From NCBI GenBank assembly GCA_007135995.1, contig SLHU01000229.1:1-5153 (forward strand): a DNA stretch of 5,153 bases, written 5' to 3'. The position numbers and the translations under genes were made by a program. Within the stretch, counting starts at the first letter, position 1, and each line of letters opens with the position of its first letter. Origin of the DNA: Clostridiales bacterium. Lineage in GTDB: Bacteria; Bacillota; Clostridia; Saccharofermentanales; UBA5734. This document shows, piece after piece, positions 1-5,118 of the stretch. The notes below the pieces were generated by a model, which worked only from the letters and a program-made list of their open reading frames with translations, made no database searches and was not told the origin of the DNA.

Positions 1-557
1 CCGATGCAGGATTCAGACACACCCATCAGGTCTTGCATGACCTGATTCATGTTTCTGATTGTCAAATCAGCATCCATAAAACTAAATCCGTCCTGAATAC
101 TTTGGAACATGTTATCCATAACGGTTCCTGCCTGGCTCATGAAAGACTTTGACAGGTTTGATATATCTTTTAAGTCATACGGCTTTTCCTGCTCGTGTGT
201 GATGTCAATCAGGGTCGTCAGCAGATAACCGTTTTCAGGTGCAGATATGTTCACTCTATACCATTTATTAAGCGGTTCAGAGAACTGTTCAAACTGTTTG
301 ACCACTCCCGTTGATGCAACGTCTCGATAGCAGGCGGTCCAGTCAAAATCACTTTTTTCAATCCAGGGCAGGTCGTTTGAAACCGGCTGTCCAATGAGAT
401 CAGCCGACTTCAGGCCAGTGATTGCCTCAAAAGGCCGATTGATTTCAACGTACTCAAACTGACTGGGACGGCCCTTCTCATCACATAAAATCTTGTGACA
501 GGCATATCCTATCGCTGAATTATCAAGGATCTGTTTATATAAGTCCTTATGAGGCAT
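1..557 (-). CDS. PAS-domain sensor protein, N-terminal part (cut by left edge)
   Basis: This reading frame is open for 185 codons from the ATG at 557-555 to the left edge, with no stop, so the 3' part lies outside the window. The start is supported by GGAGGG at 565-570, 7 nt upstream. Residues about 7-122 form a complete PAS domain of the kind common in clostridial signalling proteins: an N-terminal ILDNSAIGYACHKI stretch, FEYVEINRPFEAITGL near 34-49, DLIGQPV near 53-59, a conserved WYRVNIS strand near 99-105, and an LIDITHEQE exit helix. A linker follows, then a second PAS domain begins near residue 146 (MFQSIQDGFSFMDADLTI). There is no signal peptide or membrane segment in this part, so it is probably cytoplasmic. 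Tandem PAS domains usually feed a histidine kinase, GGDEF, EAL or HD-GYP output module. That module is beyond the edge, so the output is unknown. The ligand is also unknown. Confidence 0.88.
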   Translation of the reverse strand, partial: MPHKDLYKQILDNSAIGYACHKILCDEKGRPSQFEYVEINRPFEAITGLKSADLIGQPVSNDLPWIEKSDFDWTACYRDVASTGVVKQFEQFSEPLNKWYRVNISAPENGYLLTTLIDITHEQEKPYDLKDISNLSKSFMSQAGTVMDNMFQSIQDGFSFMDADLTIRNMNQVMQDLMGVSESCI

Positions 558-651
558 CTGTCAGCCCTCCACTCAAAAATAGCAGTCTGACCGGCTTGTC
601 CCGGCAAATCTCAAAAGCGTTCTGATCAATACACTGCAGCCGGTCTGAACA

Positions 652-680
652 ATAAAATATTAACAACAGCGGTTTGTTAA
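652..680 (-). promoter_or_regulatory. Possible promoter of the PAS sensor gene
   Basis: On the minus strand a TTAACA box (675-680) and a TTTTAT box (652-657) are separated by 17 bp, matching the sigma-A layout with imperfect hexamers. A transcript from here would have a leader of about 90 nt. That leader contains 8-bp complementary arms GACCGGCT (638-645 as read on minus) and AGCCGGTC (589-596), 41 nt apart, ahead of the ribosome binding site. The hexamer match is only moderate. Confidence 0.3.
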
Positions 681-687
681 ATCAGGT

Positions 688-891
688 ATGACAGCAGTTA
701 GAGATATCAATGACTACTACGATCATTTTATGCATAACTTTAGCGTCTCAACTATGATGTCGGGGAACCATTTGCTGATCTGATGTCTGAAGTAGACCCG
801 CAAACTGACAGGACTGATTTTCCTGCTTGTCTGGTGTGTCAGTGTCCTGGTTGTGATAATCATCATGCTGAAGCGTAAAAACGCAGTGTAG
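688..891 (+). pseudogene. Small single-pass membrane protein gene split by two compensating frameshifts (candidate)
   Basis: No intact long ORF exists here, but three segments join into one plausible small protein. From ATG 688 the frame reads MTAVRDINDYYDHFMHNF and continues to a TGA at 781. One frame over, 744-806 reads a protein-like stretch containing GEPFADLMSEVDPQTD. Back in the first frame, 796-891 reads RKLTGLIFLLVWCVSVLVV followed by IIM-LKRKNAV and a TAG: one clear transmembrane helix with a positively charged end. The frame changes can be explained by one G lost from the GGGG run at 762-765 and one C gained in the CCC run at 797-799. With both corrected, a continuous protein of about 67 residues results, with an acidic N-terminal cytosolic part and a C-terminal membrane anchor. 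A hairpin follows the stop (897-927). There is only a weak AGG ribosome binding site before ATG 688. Alternatives are sequencing errors in homopolymers, two unrelated mini-ORFs (688-783 and 783-878, overlapping as TGATG), or non-coding DNA. I recognise no family. Confidence 0.4.
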
Positions 892-896
892 TCACG

Positions 897-927
897 GTTT
901 GCGGTAACTCAAGATACCGCATCAAAC
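897..927 (+). terminator. Hairpin after the small membrane ORF, upstream of ferritin
   Basis: A perfect 7-bp stem, TGCGGTA (900-906) and TACCGCA (915-921), closes an 8-nt loop. It can be extended by GTT (897-899) pairing with AAC (925-927) across a 3-nt bulge. It begins six bases after the stop of the decayed small gene, as expected for a gene-end structure, but no T-run follows on either strand. It may be a weak or Rho-assisted terminator, an mRNA stabiliser or a regulatory structure. It lies upstream of the ferritin promoter, so it is probably not in the ferritin mRNA. Confidence 0.4.
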
Positions 928-957
928 AGTATGATGCATCACAATATGATTATATTG
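922..957 (+). promoter_or_regulatory. Ferritin promoter region with overlapping palindrome
   Basis: The AT-rich stretch before ferritin offers -10 boxes TATGAT (945-950) and TATATT (951-956), but no good -35 box at the right distance; TCAAAC at 922-927 is the nearest. Both -10 boxes sit inside an imperfect 16-bp palindrome, CAATATGATTATATTG (942-957), with 6-bp perfect arms. A palindrome over the -10 is a typical repressor position. Ferritins are often controlled by Fur or PerR family regulators, but the match to the PerR/Fur consensus boxes is only partial, so the regulator is not identified. Confidence 0.45.
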
Positions 958-1003
958 CTTTAAAACTAAAACACAAATCAATTACAAAAGTGAGGTTTTC
1001 AAC

Positions 1004-1519
1004 ATGAATGAACAACTATTAAACGCATTTAGTGATCAGATCAACAAGGAATACTACTCGGCGTTCTTGTATCTTTCGATGTCAAACTGGCTCAATGAAC
1101 AGGGAATGCCTGGTGCGGCAAACTGGACCTATGTACAGTATCAGGAAGAACTGGCGCATGCGGAGAATTTGTTTCGCTATCTTCAGTACCGTGACGAAGT
1201 CGTTCAGCTGAAGACCATTGACCAGCCTGATAAAGAGTGGAAATCTGTACTGGATGTCTTCATGAATGTGCTGGCTCACGAAAAGAAAGTAACAGCCTCC
1301 ATCAACAGCCTGACGACAGAATCAATCAACGCAAGTGACCATGCCGCTCGGATTTTTCTTGAATGGTATGTCTCCGAACAAGTGGAAGAAGAAGCGAATG
1401 CTTCCGACCTGATCCAGAAGTTCAAAATGGCAGGCGACAATGCAAACGCACTGCTAATGCTTGACAGTCAGCTGGCAGCACGTACCTTCATGGCACCTGT
1501 TGTACCGGGTGTCGGCTAA
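1004..1519 (+). CDS. ftnA: Bacterial non-haem ferritin (iron storage ferroxidase)
   Basis: The 171-residue protein has the normal length and full four-helix layout of bacterial ferritin. Ferritin assembles into a 24-subunit cytoplasmic shell, oxidises Fe(II) to Fe(III) and stores it as a mineral core. The dinuclear ferroxidase ligands are all present: Glu16, Glu49, His52 (in YQEELAHAE), Glu93 (in AHEKK), and Gln126 with Glu129 (in SEQVEEEA). The nearby Tyr23 and the third-site glutamates Glu48 and Glu125 are also kept. The axial methionine pattern of haem-binding bacterioferritin is not evident, so I call a non-haem ferritin. The ATG at 1004 is set by a GAGG core at 992-995 inside AAGTGAGG, 8 nt away, and the N-terminus aligns with the family (MNEQLLNAFSDQINKEYYSA). 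The gene appears monocistronic: it has its own promoter region and a strong terminator at 1684-1723. Gene-level regulation by iron or peroxide is likely from the family but not shown. Confidence 0.96.
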   Translation: MNEQLLNAFSDQINKEYYSAFLYLSMSNWLNEQGMPGAANWTYVQYQEELAHAENLFRYLQYRDEVVQLKTIDQPDKEWKSVLDVFMNVLAHEKKVTASINSLTTESINASDHAARIFLEWYVSEQVEEEANASDLIQKFKMAGDNANALLMLDSQLAARTFMAPVVPGVG

Positions 1520-1543
1520 ATATACTGGAAATTGAGGCGGCAT

Positions 1544-1624
1544 CATAAGCTGCGGCAGCTGGAACCGAAACATAAGCTGCGGCCGATCCAACTGAAACAT
1601 AAGCTGCGGTTATCCAGCTGAAGC
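1544..1624 (+). repeat. Three tandem 27-bp repeats in the ferritin 3' region
   Basis: The 12-mer CATAAGCTGCGG occurs at exactly 1544, 1571 and 1598, giving a 27-bp period. The second half of each unit is more variable but related (CAGCTGGAACCGAAA, CCGATCCAACTGAAA, TTATCCAGCTGAAGC). A degenerate fourth start may lie near 1624 (CATGCGCAG). Units 1 and 3 can fold small stems through AGCTG and CAGCT. The repeats lie between the ferritin stop and the terminator, so they are transcribed as ferritin 3' UTR. They are in frame with ferritin and free of stops until the TGA at 1619-1621, which would read as HKLR-based 9-residue units if the ferritin TAA were read through. Confidence 0.85.
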
Positions 1625-1647
1625 ATGCGCAGATCAATACCATATGC

Positions 1648-1665
1648 TCCGCCTGAACGGGCGGA
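1648..1665 (+). other. Small GC-rich hairpin in the ferritin 3' UTR
   Basis: TCCGCC (1648-1653) and GGCGGA (1660-1665) form a 6-bp stem with a 6-nt loop. No T-run follows, so it is not a terminator by itself. It sits between the 27-bp repeats and the main terminator and may protect the mRNA 3' end. Confidence 0.35.
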
Positions 1666-1683
1666 TGTGCTTGTATATCAACA

Positions 1684-1723
1684 AAAAACCCGGCAGACGA
1701 TAACCCATCGCTGCCGGGTTTTT
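1684..1723. terminator. Bidirectional Rho-independent terminator between ferritin and CHAD genes
   Basis: CCCGGCAG (1689-1696) pairs perfectly with CTGCCGGG (1711-1718), and the stem continues inward with CGA/TCG around a single-base bulge. It is flanked by AAAAA (1684-1688) and TTTTT (1719-1723), so each strand ends in a T-run. It serves ferritin on the plus strand and the CHAD gene on the minus strand, whose stop is 30 bp away. Confidence 0.95.
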
Positions 1724-1753
1724 ACAGTTCACTAAGTGTTTCAACTGCGTCGG

Positions 1754-2767
1754 TCAGGCATTTAGCTGCTCATACACTGAATCGAGCAGCTGCACTGCCT
1801 TCTGATGTATCTGCTTCATCTCAAAACGCGGCCAGTTTTTATCAAAGCAGGCTCTTGCGGCCAGCTTTTCTGCCTGCGTTTTTGAAAGCCATGCTAATAA
1901 CGGCTGATGATCCGGGTGCTTCTTTGCGATTTTCCAGCCCCACTCGCAGGCTTTCAGCGCATCATGCCAGTCTCCCAGACATACCTGCAGCATTTTAAAG
2001 TCTTTCAGCAGCGCCGGTTGCTGCGGGATACCTTGTATATACGTCAGATTTTCCAGCATATACCGGCTTTGCTTCGCCGAAAGCCGCAGTTTGTGCATGA
2101 GTTCATTGGAATGGTCGTCCCAGCCGCTGAGCAGCTCCGGGTTTTCACTGATCTCAGGCGGGAGCTTGCTGAGCGGCGGCAGTGCCTGACGGTAAACCGT
2201 CAGCGAAGCTGCTGCCTGGTAAACAAGCCCGGGCAGACAATCCGACAAGGTATGCAGCTGAAGCGTGCCCTTTTTGCCGCACATCGGCAGATGCATCTGC
2301 CGCGCAGACTGATCGCTGCTCAGTGCGGTCGTATGCTCAGCCATCCACTTGAGGAAGGCTTTGCTGCTGATCGCTTCCTGGCACTGACTGCGCAGTTCGC
2401 CGCGCCGCCTGTCGAGTTTTTCCAGCCATTTCGAATCAAGCCGGGCCTGGTCCGCCGGCTGCGCTGCCAGCCTGGCTGACAGAACATCAAGATCACGCAG
2501 TTTGCTCATGCTTCTCAGCCAGTCATTGCAGCCTTTGTCATACCGCTTGTACCAGCTTTCATCCAGCCAGGTGCAAAAACTGCCCAGCACCGCCTGTGTT
2601 CGGCGCATCGCCACCCGAAAATCATGAACACCTTGCACTGACGTTTGATCATCCTGGCTGCCAATTGCCTCTGCAGCTTGTCTTATTTGTGACAGATAGT
2701 GCCGCAGCAGCAGACGTGCGGCTTCAGCAGCAGGCATCTCCAAGGTTAAAACAACTTGATCTTTCAT
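1754..2767 (-). CDS. Stand-alone CHAD-domain protein (polyphosphate-binding)
   Basis: The 337-residue protein is a single CHAD (conserved histidine alpha-helical) domain without the CYTH/triphosphatase domain often fused to it. CHAD domains bind inorganic polyphosphate through a basic pore lined by conserved His, Arg and Lys, and often localise to polyphosphate granules; this is family knowledge. The hallmarks are visible and repeated in the two halves: VHDFRVAMRRTQAVLGSF at about 47-64 and LRDLDVL at 90-96 in the first half, then MHKLRLSAKQSRYMLENL at about 224-241 and LQVCLGDWHDAL at 260-271 in the second. There is no signal peptide or membrane helix, so it is cytoplasmic. The ATG at 2767 is the first in frame after a TGA three codons upstream, but it has no recognisable ribosome binding site, which is odd for this window. 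Translation may be coupled to a short upstream frame or use another start. No polyphosphate kinase or exopolyphosphatase gene is adjacent. Confidence 0.9.
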   Translation of the reverse strand: MKDQVVLTLEMPAAEAARLLLRHYLSQIRQAAEAIGSQDDQTSVQGVHDFRVAMRRTQAVLGSFCTWLDESWYKRYDKGCNDWLRSMSKLRDLDVLSARLAAQPADQARLDSKWLEKLDRRRGELRSQCQEAISSKAFLKWMAEHTTALSSDQSARQMHLPMCGKKGTLQLHTLSDCLPGLVYQAAASLTVYRQALPPLSKLPPEISENPELLSGWDDHSNELMHKLRLSAKQSRYMLENLTYIQGIPQQPALLKDFKMLQVCLGDWHDALKACEWGWKIAKKHPDHQPLLAWLSKTQAEKLAARACFDKNWPRFEMKQIHQKAVQLLDSVYEQLNA

Positions 2768-2789
2768 CAGGTATCAGACACGATCATCA

Positions 2790-2915
2790 TCATAAGCTAA
2801 ACGTGAAGCGCCATTGAAAAATGACGGTCAGTACAGCCCACAGCTGTAAAGCAACTGTGTTGATCCCGTCTGCCTCCTTTCGCTTCTTCGTGAAGTCAGA
2901 TTGATCTAGTTTCAT
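2790..2915 (-). CDS. Possible 41-residue single-pass membrane peptide upstream of CHAD
   Basis: From the ATG at 2915-2913 the frame is open for 41 codons, ending in three consecutive TGA codons. The product would have a charged start (MKLDQSDFTKKRKEADG) followed by a hydrophobic segment INTVALQLWAVLTVIF and a short tail QWRFTFSL. This is a plausible Lys/Arg-flanked membrane helix. The ATG has only a close AGGA before it. A much stronger site, AAAGGAGG (2873-2880), lies inside the frame and is placed ideally (8 nt) before an in-frame ATC at 2864, not an ATG, so a 24-residue form made of just the hydrophobic part is conceivable. A good promoter overlaps the ATG (2914-2942), which argues against the longer form unless transcription arrives from further upstream. 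It may be a leader peptide for the CHAD gene, a decayed gene, or chance. I recognise no family. Confidence 0.3.
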   Translation of the reverse strand: MKLDQSDFTKKRKEADGINTVALQLWAVLTVIFQWRFTFSL

Positions 2916-2942
2916 TCTATCCTGATCAGATCATTTTCTCAA
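2914..2942 (-). promoter_or_regulatory. Sigma-A-type promoter for the CHAD gene
   Basis: On the minus strand TTGAGA (2937-2942) and TAGAAT (2914-2919) are each one base off consensus, with an ideal 17-bp spacer. The spacer contains the perfect odd palindrome TGATC-T-GATCA (2923-2933), a possible operator between the -35 and -10 boxes. Transcription from about 2907 would give a leader of roughly 140 nt before the CHAD ATG, containing the AAAGGAGG site at 2873-2880. Confidence 0.6.
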
Positions 2943-2989
2943 CGTTTTCCTCATGAACAGATCTATGATCCGGACGTTTATTTACTAGG

Positions 2990-3062
2990 TATGCCTGTTA
3001 TCCGATTATGCCGGTTGTGCCTGTTATGACTGCTATCCGGTTATGCCGGTTGTGCCTGTTAT
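2990..3062. repeat. 35-bp tandem repeat, two copies plus a partial one
   Basis: A 29-bp core occurs at 2999-3027 and again at 3034-3062, with one mismatch (A at 3005, G at 3040); the copies are 35 bp apart. The core contains TTATGCCGGTTGTGCCTG. A partial copy of its end, TATGCCTGTTAT, precedes the first at 2990-3001. The array begins 6 bp past the DUF4091 stop codon, in its 3' region on the minus strand, upstream of the CHAD promoter. No T-run or strong long hairpin is present, so it is not a classical terminator. Only short CCGG pairings are possible. Confidence 0.85.
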
Positions 3063-3067
3063 CATTA

Positions 3068-4756
3068 TCAAATACATCCATACTTCATAATGTCCTGATT
3101 AACCCGGCTGCGGAGTTTGAGCAGCCAGGAAGCTTCCCTTGGGTAGCGGTCAAAACGAATGTCTTCACTCAGCCCCTCTGAAATCACACCGAGCACATAG
3201 GATCTTGACGTCAAGCTTTCCAGCAGCTGCAGAGCCCTCATGTCCTGCATTGCCATATTCAGAACCTTCAGGCGAAGTGATGCTTCAGGATGTCCGTTCT
3301 CACCCGGATAAACCAGAAAAGCGTCACCGGAAGGGAACGCACAGCCGGCATCGGTTTCCGCGAACGGGTTGATCTTGCGCAGGGAATACTGGCTATTGTA
3401 AAAATTGTATCCCCAGTGCAAAAAGCCTTCAATTTCATACATATACAGCTGAACACCCAGAATTCTGTTTCTGGCAGAAGGCATCGCCATAAAACGATTG
3501 CTGACATCCATAAACTGACCGCAGCAGTAATAAGTCCAAAGACCTGGCACGCCAGCCTCCAGGAAAGGGTTGATATGATTATTGGCCGGTATTGGTTTTT
3601 CAACAACACCTTTCTGGTAAAAATCGAAATCACTGAGCGCGTCTATTATGGGAAAGCCTTCGAGCAGCGGACGAATCATGTCTCTGGCTTTTTTATACGA
3701 CTCAAGGTCCTTGAGTTGCGGTTCATCGGAGACATGGAAGTAGCAGCTGTCTGCCAGACCCCACTCCTTCAGCTTATCTGTCAGCTGAGGTAAAAAGGCG
3801 TTGAGAAAGGCGCGGTAATCAGGACTGTCCGCCGGGGTGTCCCATCCGAAGACCTGCTTGATGCCGCCTTGCTCGGCAGCCATCACTTTCGGCGCTGCTT
3901 TCGCGCCCCACTGGGTAAACAGATGCGCCATTTCAAAATAGCGGATACCGTACGACTGAGCGAGGTCTATCCAGCGTTTGAGTCTGCCAAAGTCAAAAAT
4001 CCATTCATCTTCTTGCCTGCTGACATCAATCAGCTGCACGGTAGTGCGCTCTCCGCCGATGGCAGTATCCAGCGGCGGCGTAAACAAAGGAGTCAGCAGC
4101 ATATTGACGCTGTGATCCGCTGCCATCCGGATAAAACGTTCAAGGATCTGCCAGTGCGCGTCAGAAAATACCTCCACCTGATAATAATCGGCCAGACAGT
4201 CGGCATGAAACCACTCTGTGTGCCTTAGCTGCTGCTTTGGCAGTGATACCAAAATGATGTCAAACGCAAGCTGCGCTTCAGCAATCACTTCATTCAAATC
4301 ATCCGTCAGCTGAAGATTGAGACTGACTGAATCAGCCGCGAAATCTTCGGGTATGTCCATCTCCAGCCAGATCACAGTCGTTTTGTCGGCGAATATGCTT
4401 AAGGGCCATGCAATCGGATCTGAGCCTGCGGCGGATACGAGACGGGACAGGTGATCCGGATACAGTCCGGGTGTTGTTGACAGATAATCATTGTCATACA
4501 TCGGATAAGCAGGGTAAGCCGAGGGCACATCCTTGACCTGGTAAAGATCAATGTCCAAAGGCAGCTTTTCTTTTAGTTCCAGCCGGCAGTCGCAGCGGAA
4601 AGGCTGATCCATTTGCCATGGCCAGTCAACAGCAAGCTGTACGGCCGCTTTTTCACCGCGTAAAGCGGATAAGCTCAGTTCGCCGGCAGGCGGCAGTGTC
4701 TGGCCGGGGAGCAGCTTCTCAAGCGGACTTAACCATTGTAAACGTATGTTTTTCAT
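3068..4756 (-). CDS. DUF4091 / GH123-like glycoside hydrolase
   Basis: The 562-residue protein matches the architecture of DUF4091 proteins, which are related to glycoside hydrolase family 123. An N-terminal beta-sandwich-type region covers about residues 1-170. A (beta/alpha)8-type catalytic region follows, starting near LRHTEWFHADCLADYY (177-192). The C-terminal DUF4091 signature is GDAFLVYPGENG with ASLRLKVLNMAMQDMRALQLLE (about 477-513). In GH123 an adjacent Asp-Glu pair works by substrate-assisted catalysis on beta-N-acetylgalactosaminides. The same pair is seen here as Asp344-Glu345 in YFHVSDEP, supporting an active hydrolase. Other conserved-looking blocks are GLWTYYCCGQ (405-414) and FLHWGYNFYN (445-454). 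No signal peptide is present, so it probably acts on imported sugars or glycans in the cytoplasm. The ATG at 4756 has GGGAGG (4761-4766) 4 nt upstream. No transporter or regulator is in the window, and the exact substrate is unknown. Four stop codons in a row end the gene. Confidence 0.88.
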   Translation of the reverse strand: MKNIRLQWLSPLEKLLPGQTLPPAGELSLSALRGEKAAVQLAVDWPWQMDQPFRCDCRLELKEKLPLDIDLYQVKDVPSAYPAYPMYDNDYLSTTPGLYPDHLSRLVSAAGSDPIAWPLSIFADKTTVIWLEMDIPEDFAADSVSLNLQLTDDLNEVIAEAQLAFDIILVSLPKQQLRHTEWFHADCLADYYQVEVFSDAHWQILERFIRMAADHSVNMLLTPLFTPPLDTAIGGERTTVQLIDVSRQEDEWIFDFGRLKRWIDLAQSYGIRYFEMAHLFTQWGAKAAPKVMAAEQGGIKQVFGWDTPADSPDYRAFLNAFLPQLTDKLKEWGLADSCYFHVSDEPQLKDLESYKKARDMIRPLLEGFPIIDALSDFDFYQKGVVEKPIPANNHINPFLEAGVPGLWTYYCCGQFMDVSNRFMAMPSARNRILGVQLYMYEIEGFLHWGYNFYNSQYSLRKINPFAETDAGCAFPSGDAFLVYPGENGHPEASLRLKVLNMAMQDMRALQLLESLTSRSYVLGVISEGLSEDIRFDRYPREASWLLKLRSRVNQDIMKYGCI

Positions 4757-4775
4757 ATAACCTCCCGTTAATCAA

Positions 4776-4796
4776 GAAAGGGCTGATGTTCCTTTC
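4776..4796 (-). other. Leader hairpin just upstream of the glycosidase ribosome binding site
   Basis: GAAAGG (4776-4781) and CCTTTC (4791-4796) form a 6-bp stem with a 9-nt loop in the minus-strand leader, 9 nt before the GGGAGG site. It is short and may be chance. It does not cover the ribosome binding site. Confidence 0.25.
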
Positions 4797-4864
4797 CTGT
4801 CTCTATTCCAGTGCGTTTGAATCATTTCACAGCACCATCCAGGACTCTTGGTGTCATGTCAATC

Positions 4865-4895
4865 TCATCATATCATTTATATAGATTGATGATAA
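4865..4895 (-). promoter_or_regulatory. Candidate promoter and dyad for the glycosidase gene
   Basis: On the minus strand TTATCA (4890-4895), a 17-bp spacer and TATGAT (4867-4872) make a moderate sigma-A promoter about 110 bp before the ATG. TCATCA (4865-4870) and TGATGA (4887-4892) form 6-bp inverted arms around an AT-rich centre and overlap both boxes, as an operator would. The surrounding 4757-5047 stretch otherwise holds no gene I can support. I see no clear CcpA-type cre site. Confidence 0.35.
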
Positions 4896-5047
4896 GGAAA
4901 GATGGTGAATGATCGGACAGGAACGATGACCTTTCGGGCAGATTTCTCTAATCAGCGGATCCGTTGTGTTTAACTCAATACAGCCGGCGGCAGGCACATC
5001 TGGAAATACGAAAATAAAGCGTGATCAAGAAAGGTTTTGCAATTACC

Positions 5048-5076
5048 TTGTTAATCAACCAGCAGATCCTTATACT
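5048..5076 (+). promoter_or_regulatory. Promoter of the gene at the right edge
   Basis: TTGTTA (5048-5053) and TATACT (5071-5076) are separated by exactly 17 bp, a good sigma-A promoter. A second, perfect TATAAT lies at 5085-5090 but lacks a matching -35 box. Either would place the start of transcription shortly before the AGGAGG ribosome binding site at 5101-5106. Confidence 0.6.
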
Positions 5077-5118
5077 GTTTAATGTATAATCGATAAAAGC
5101 AGGAGGCACCGTGCACTT

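Noticed and set aside
1082..1279. 65-codon minus-strand frame inside ferritin
   Set aside because: It is antisense to a complete ferritin with all ferroxidase ligands, and has no start signals of its own.
1544..1624. CRISPR array
   Set aside because: The repeat is only 12 bp identical with 15-bp variable parts that are themselves related. There are only three units and no cas genes, so this is a simple tandem repeat.
1907..2479. 190-codon open frame on the plus strand inside the CHAD gene
   Set aside because: It lies fully antisense to a gene with clear CHAD motifs, has no ribosome binding site, and its Arg/Gln/Pro-rich, low-complexity composition is typical of a shadow of the real frame.
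2596..2817. 73-codon plus-strand frame over the CHAD start and leader
   Set aside because: It is mostly antisense to CHAD coding sequence, has no ribosome binding site, and has a composition unlike a real protein.
2990..3062. CRISPR-like or attachment-site repeat
   Set aside because: The 29-bp copies are separated by just 6 bp, with no integrase or spacers. A tandem duplication explains it.
3290..3793. 167-codon plus-strand frame inside the glycosidase, with other frames at 3139-3372, 3268-3633 and 3869-4228
   Set aside because: All overlap a gene with recognisable DUF4091 motifs, have no ribosome binding sites and give no recognisable domains.
4618..4884. 88-codon plus-strand frame over the glycosidase start and its promoter region
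   Set aside because: It starts inside the antisense of the glycosidase and has no ribosome binding site. The second half is AT-rich intergenic DNA.
4902..4973. 23-codon frame on the plus strand (MVNDRTGTMTF start) after AAGGAAAG
   Set aside because: The ribosome binding site is too close to the ATG, the peptide is very short and featureless, and it lies within the divergent promoter region.
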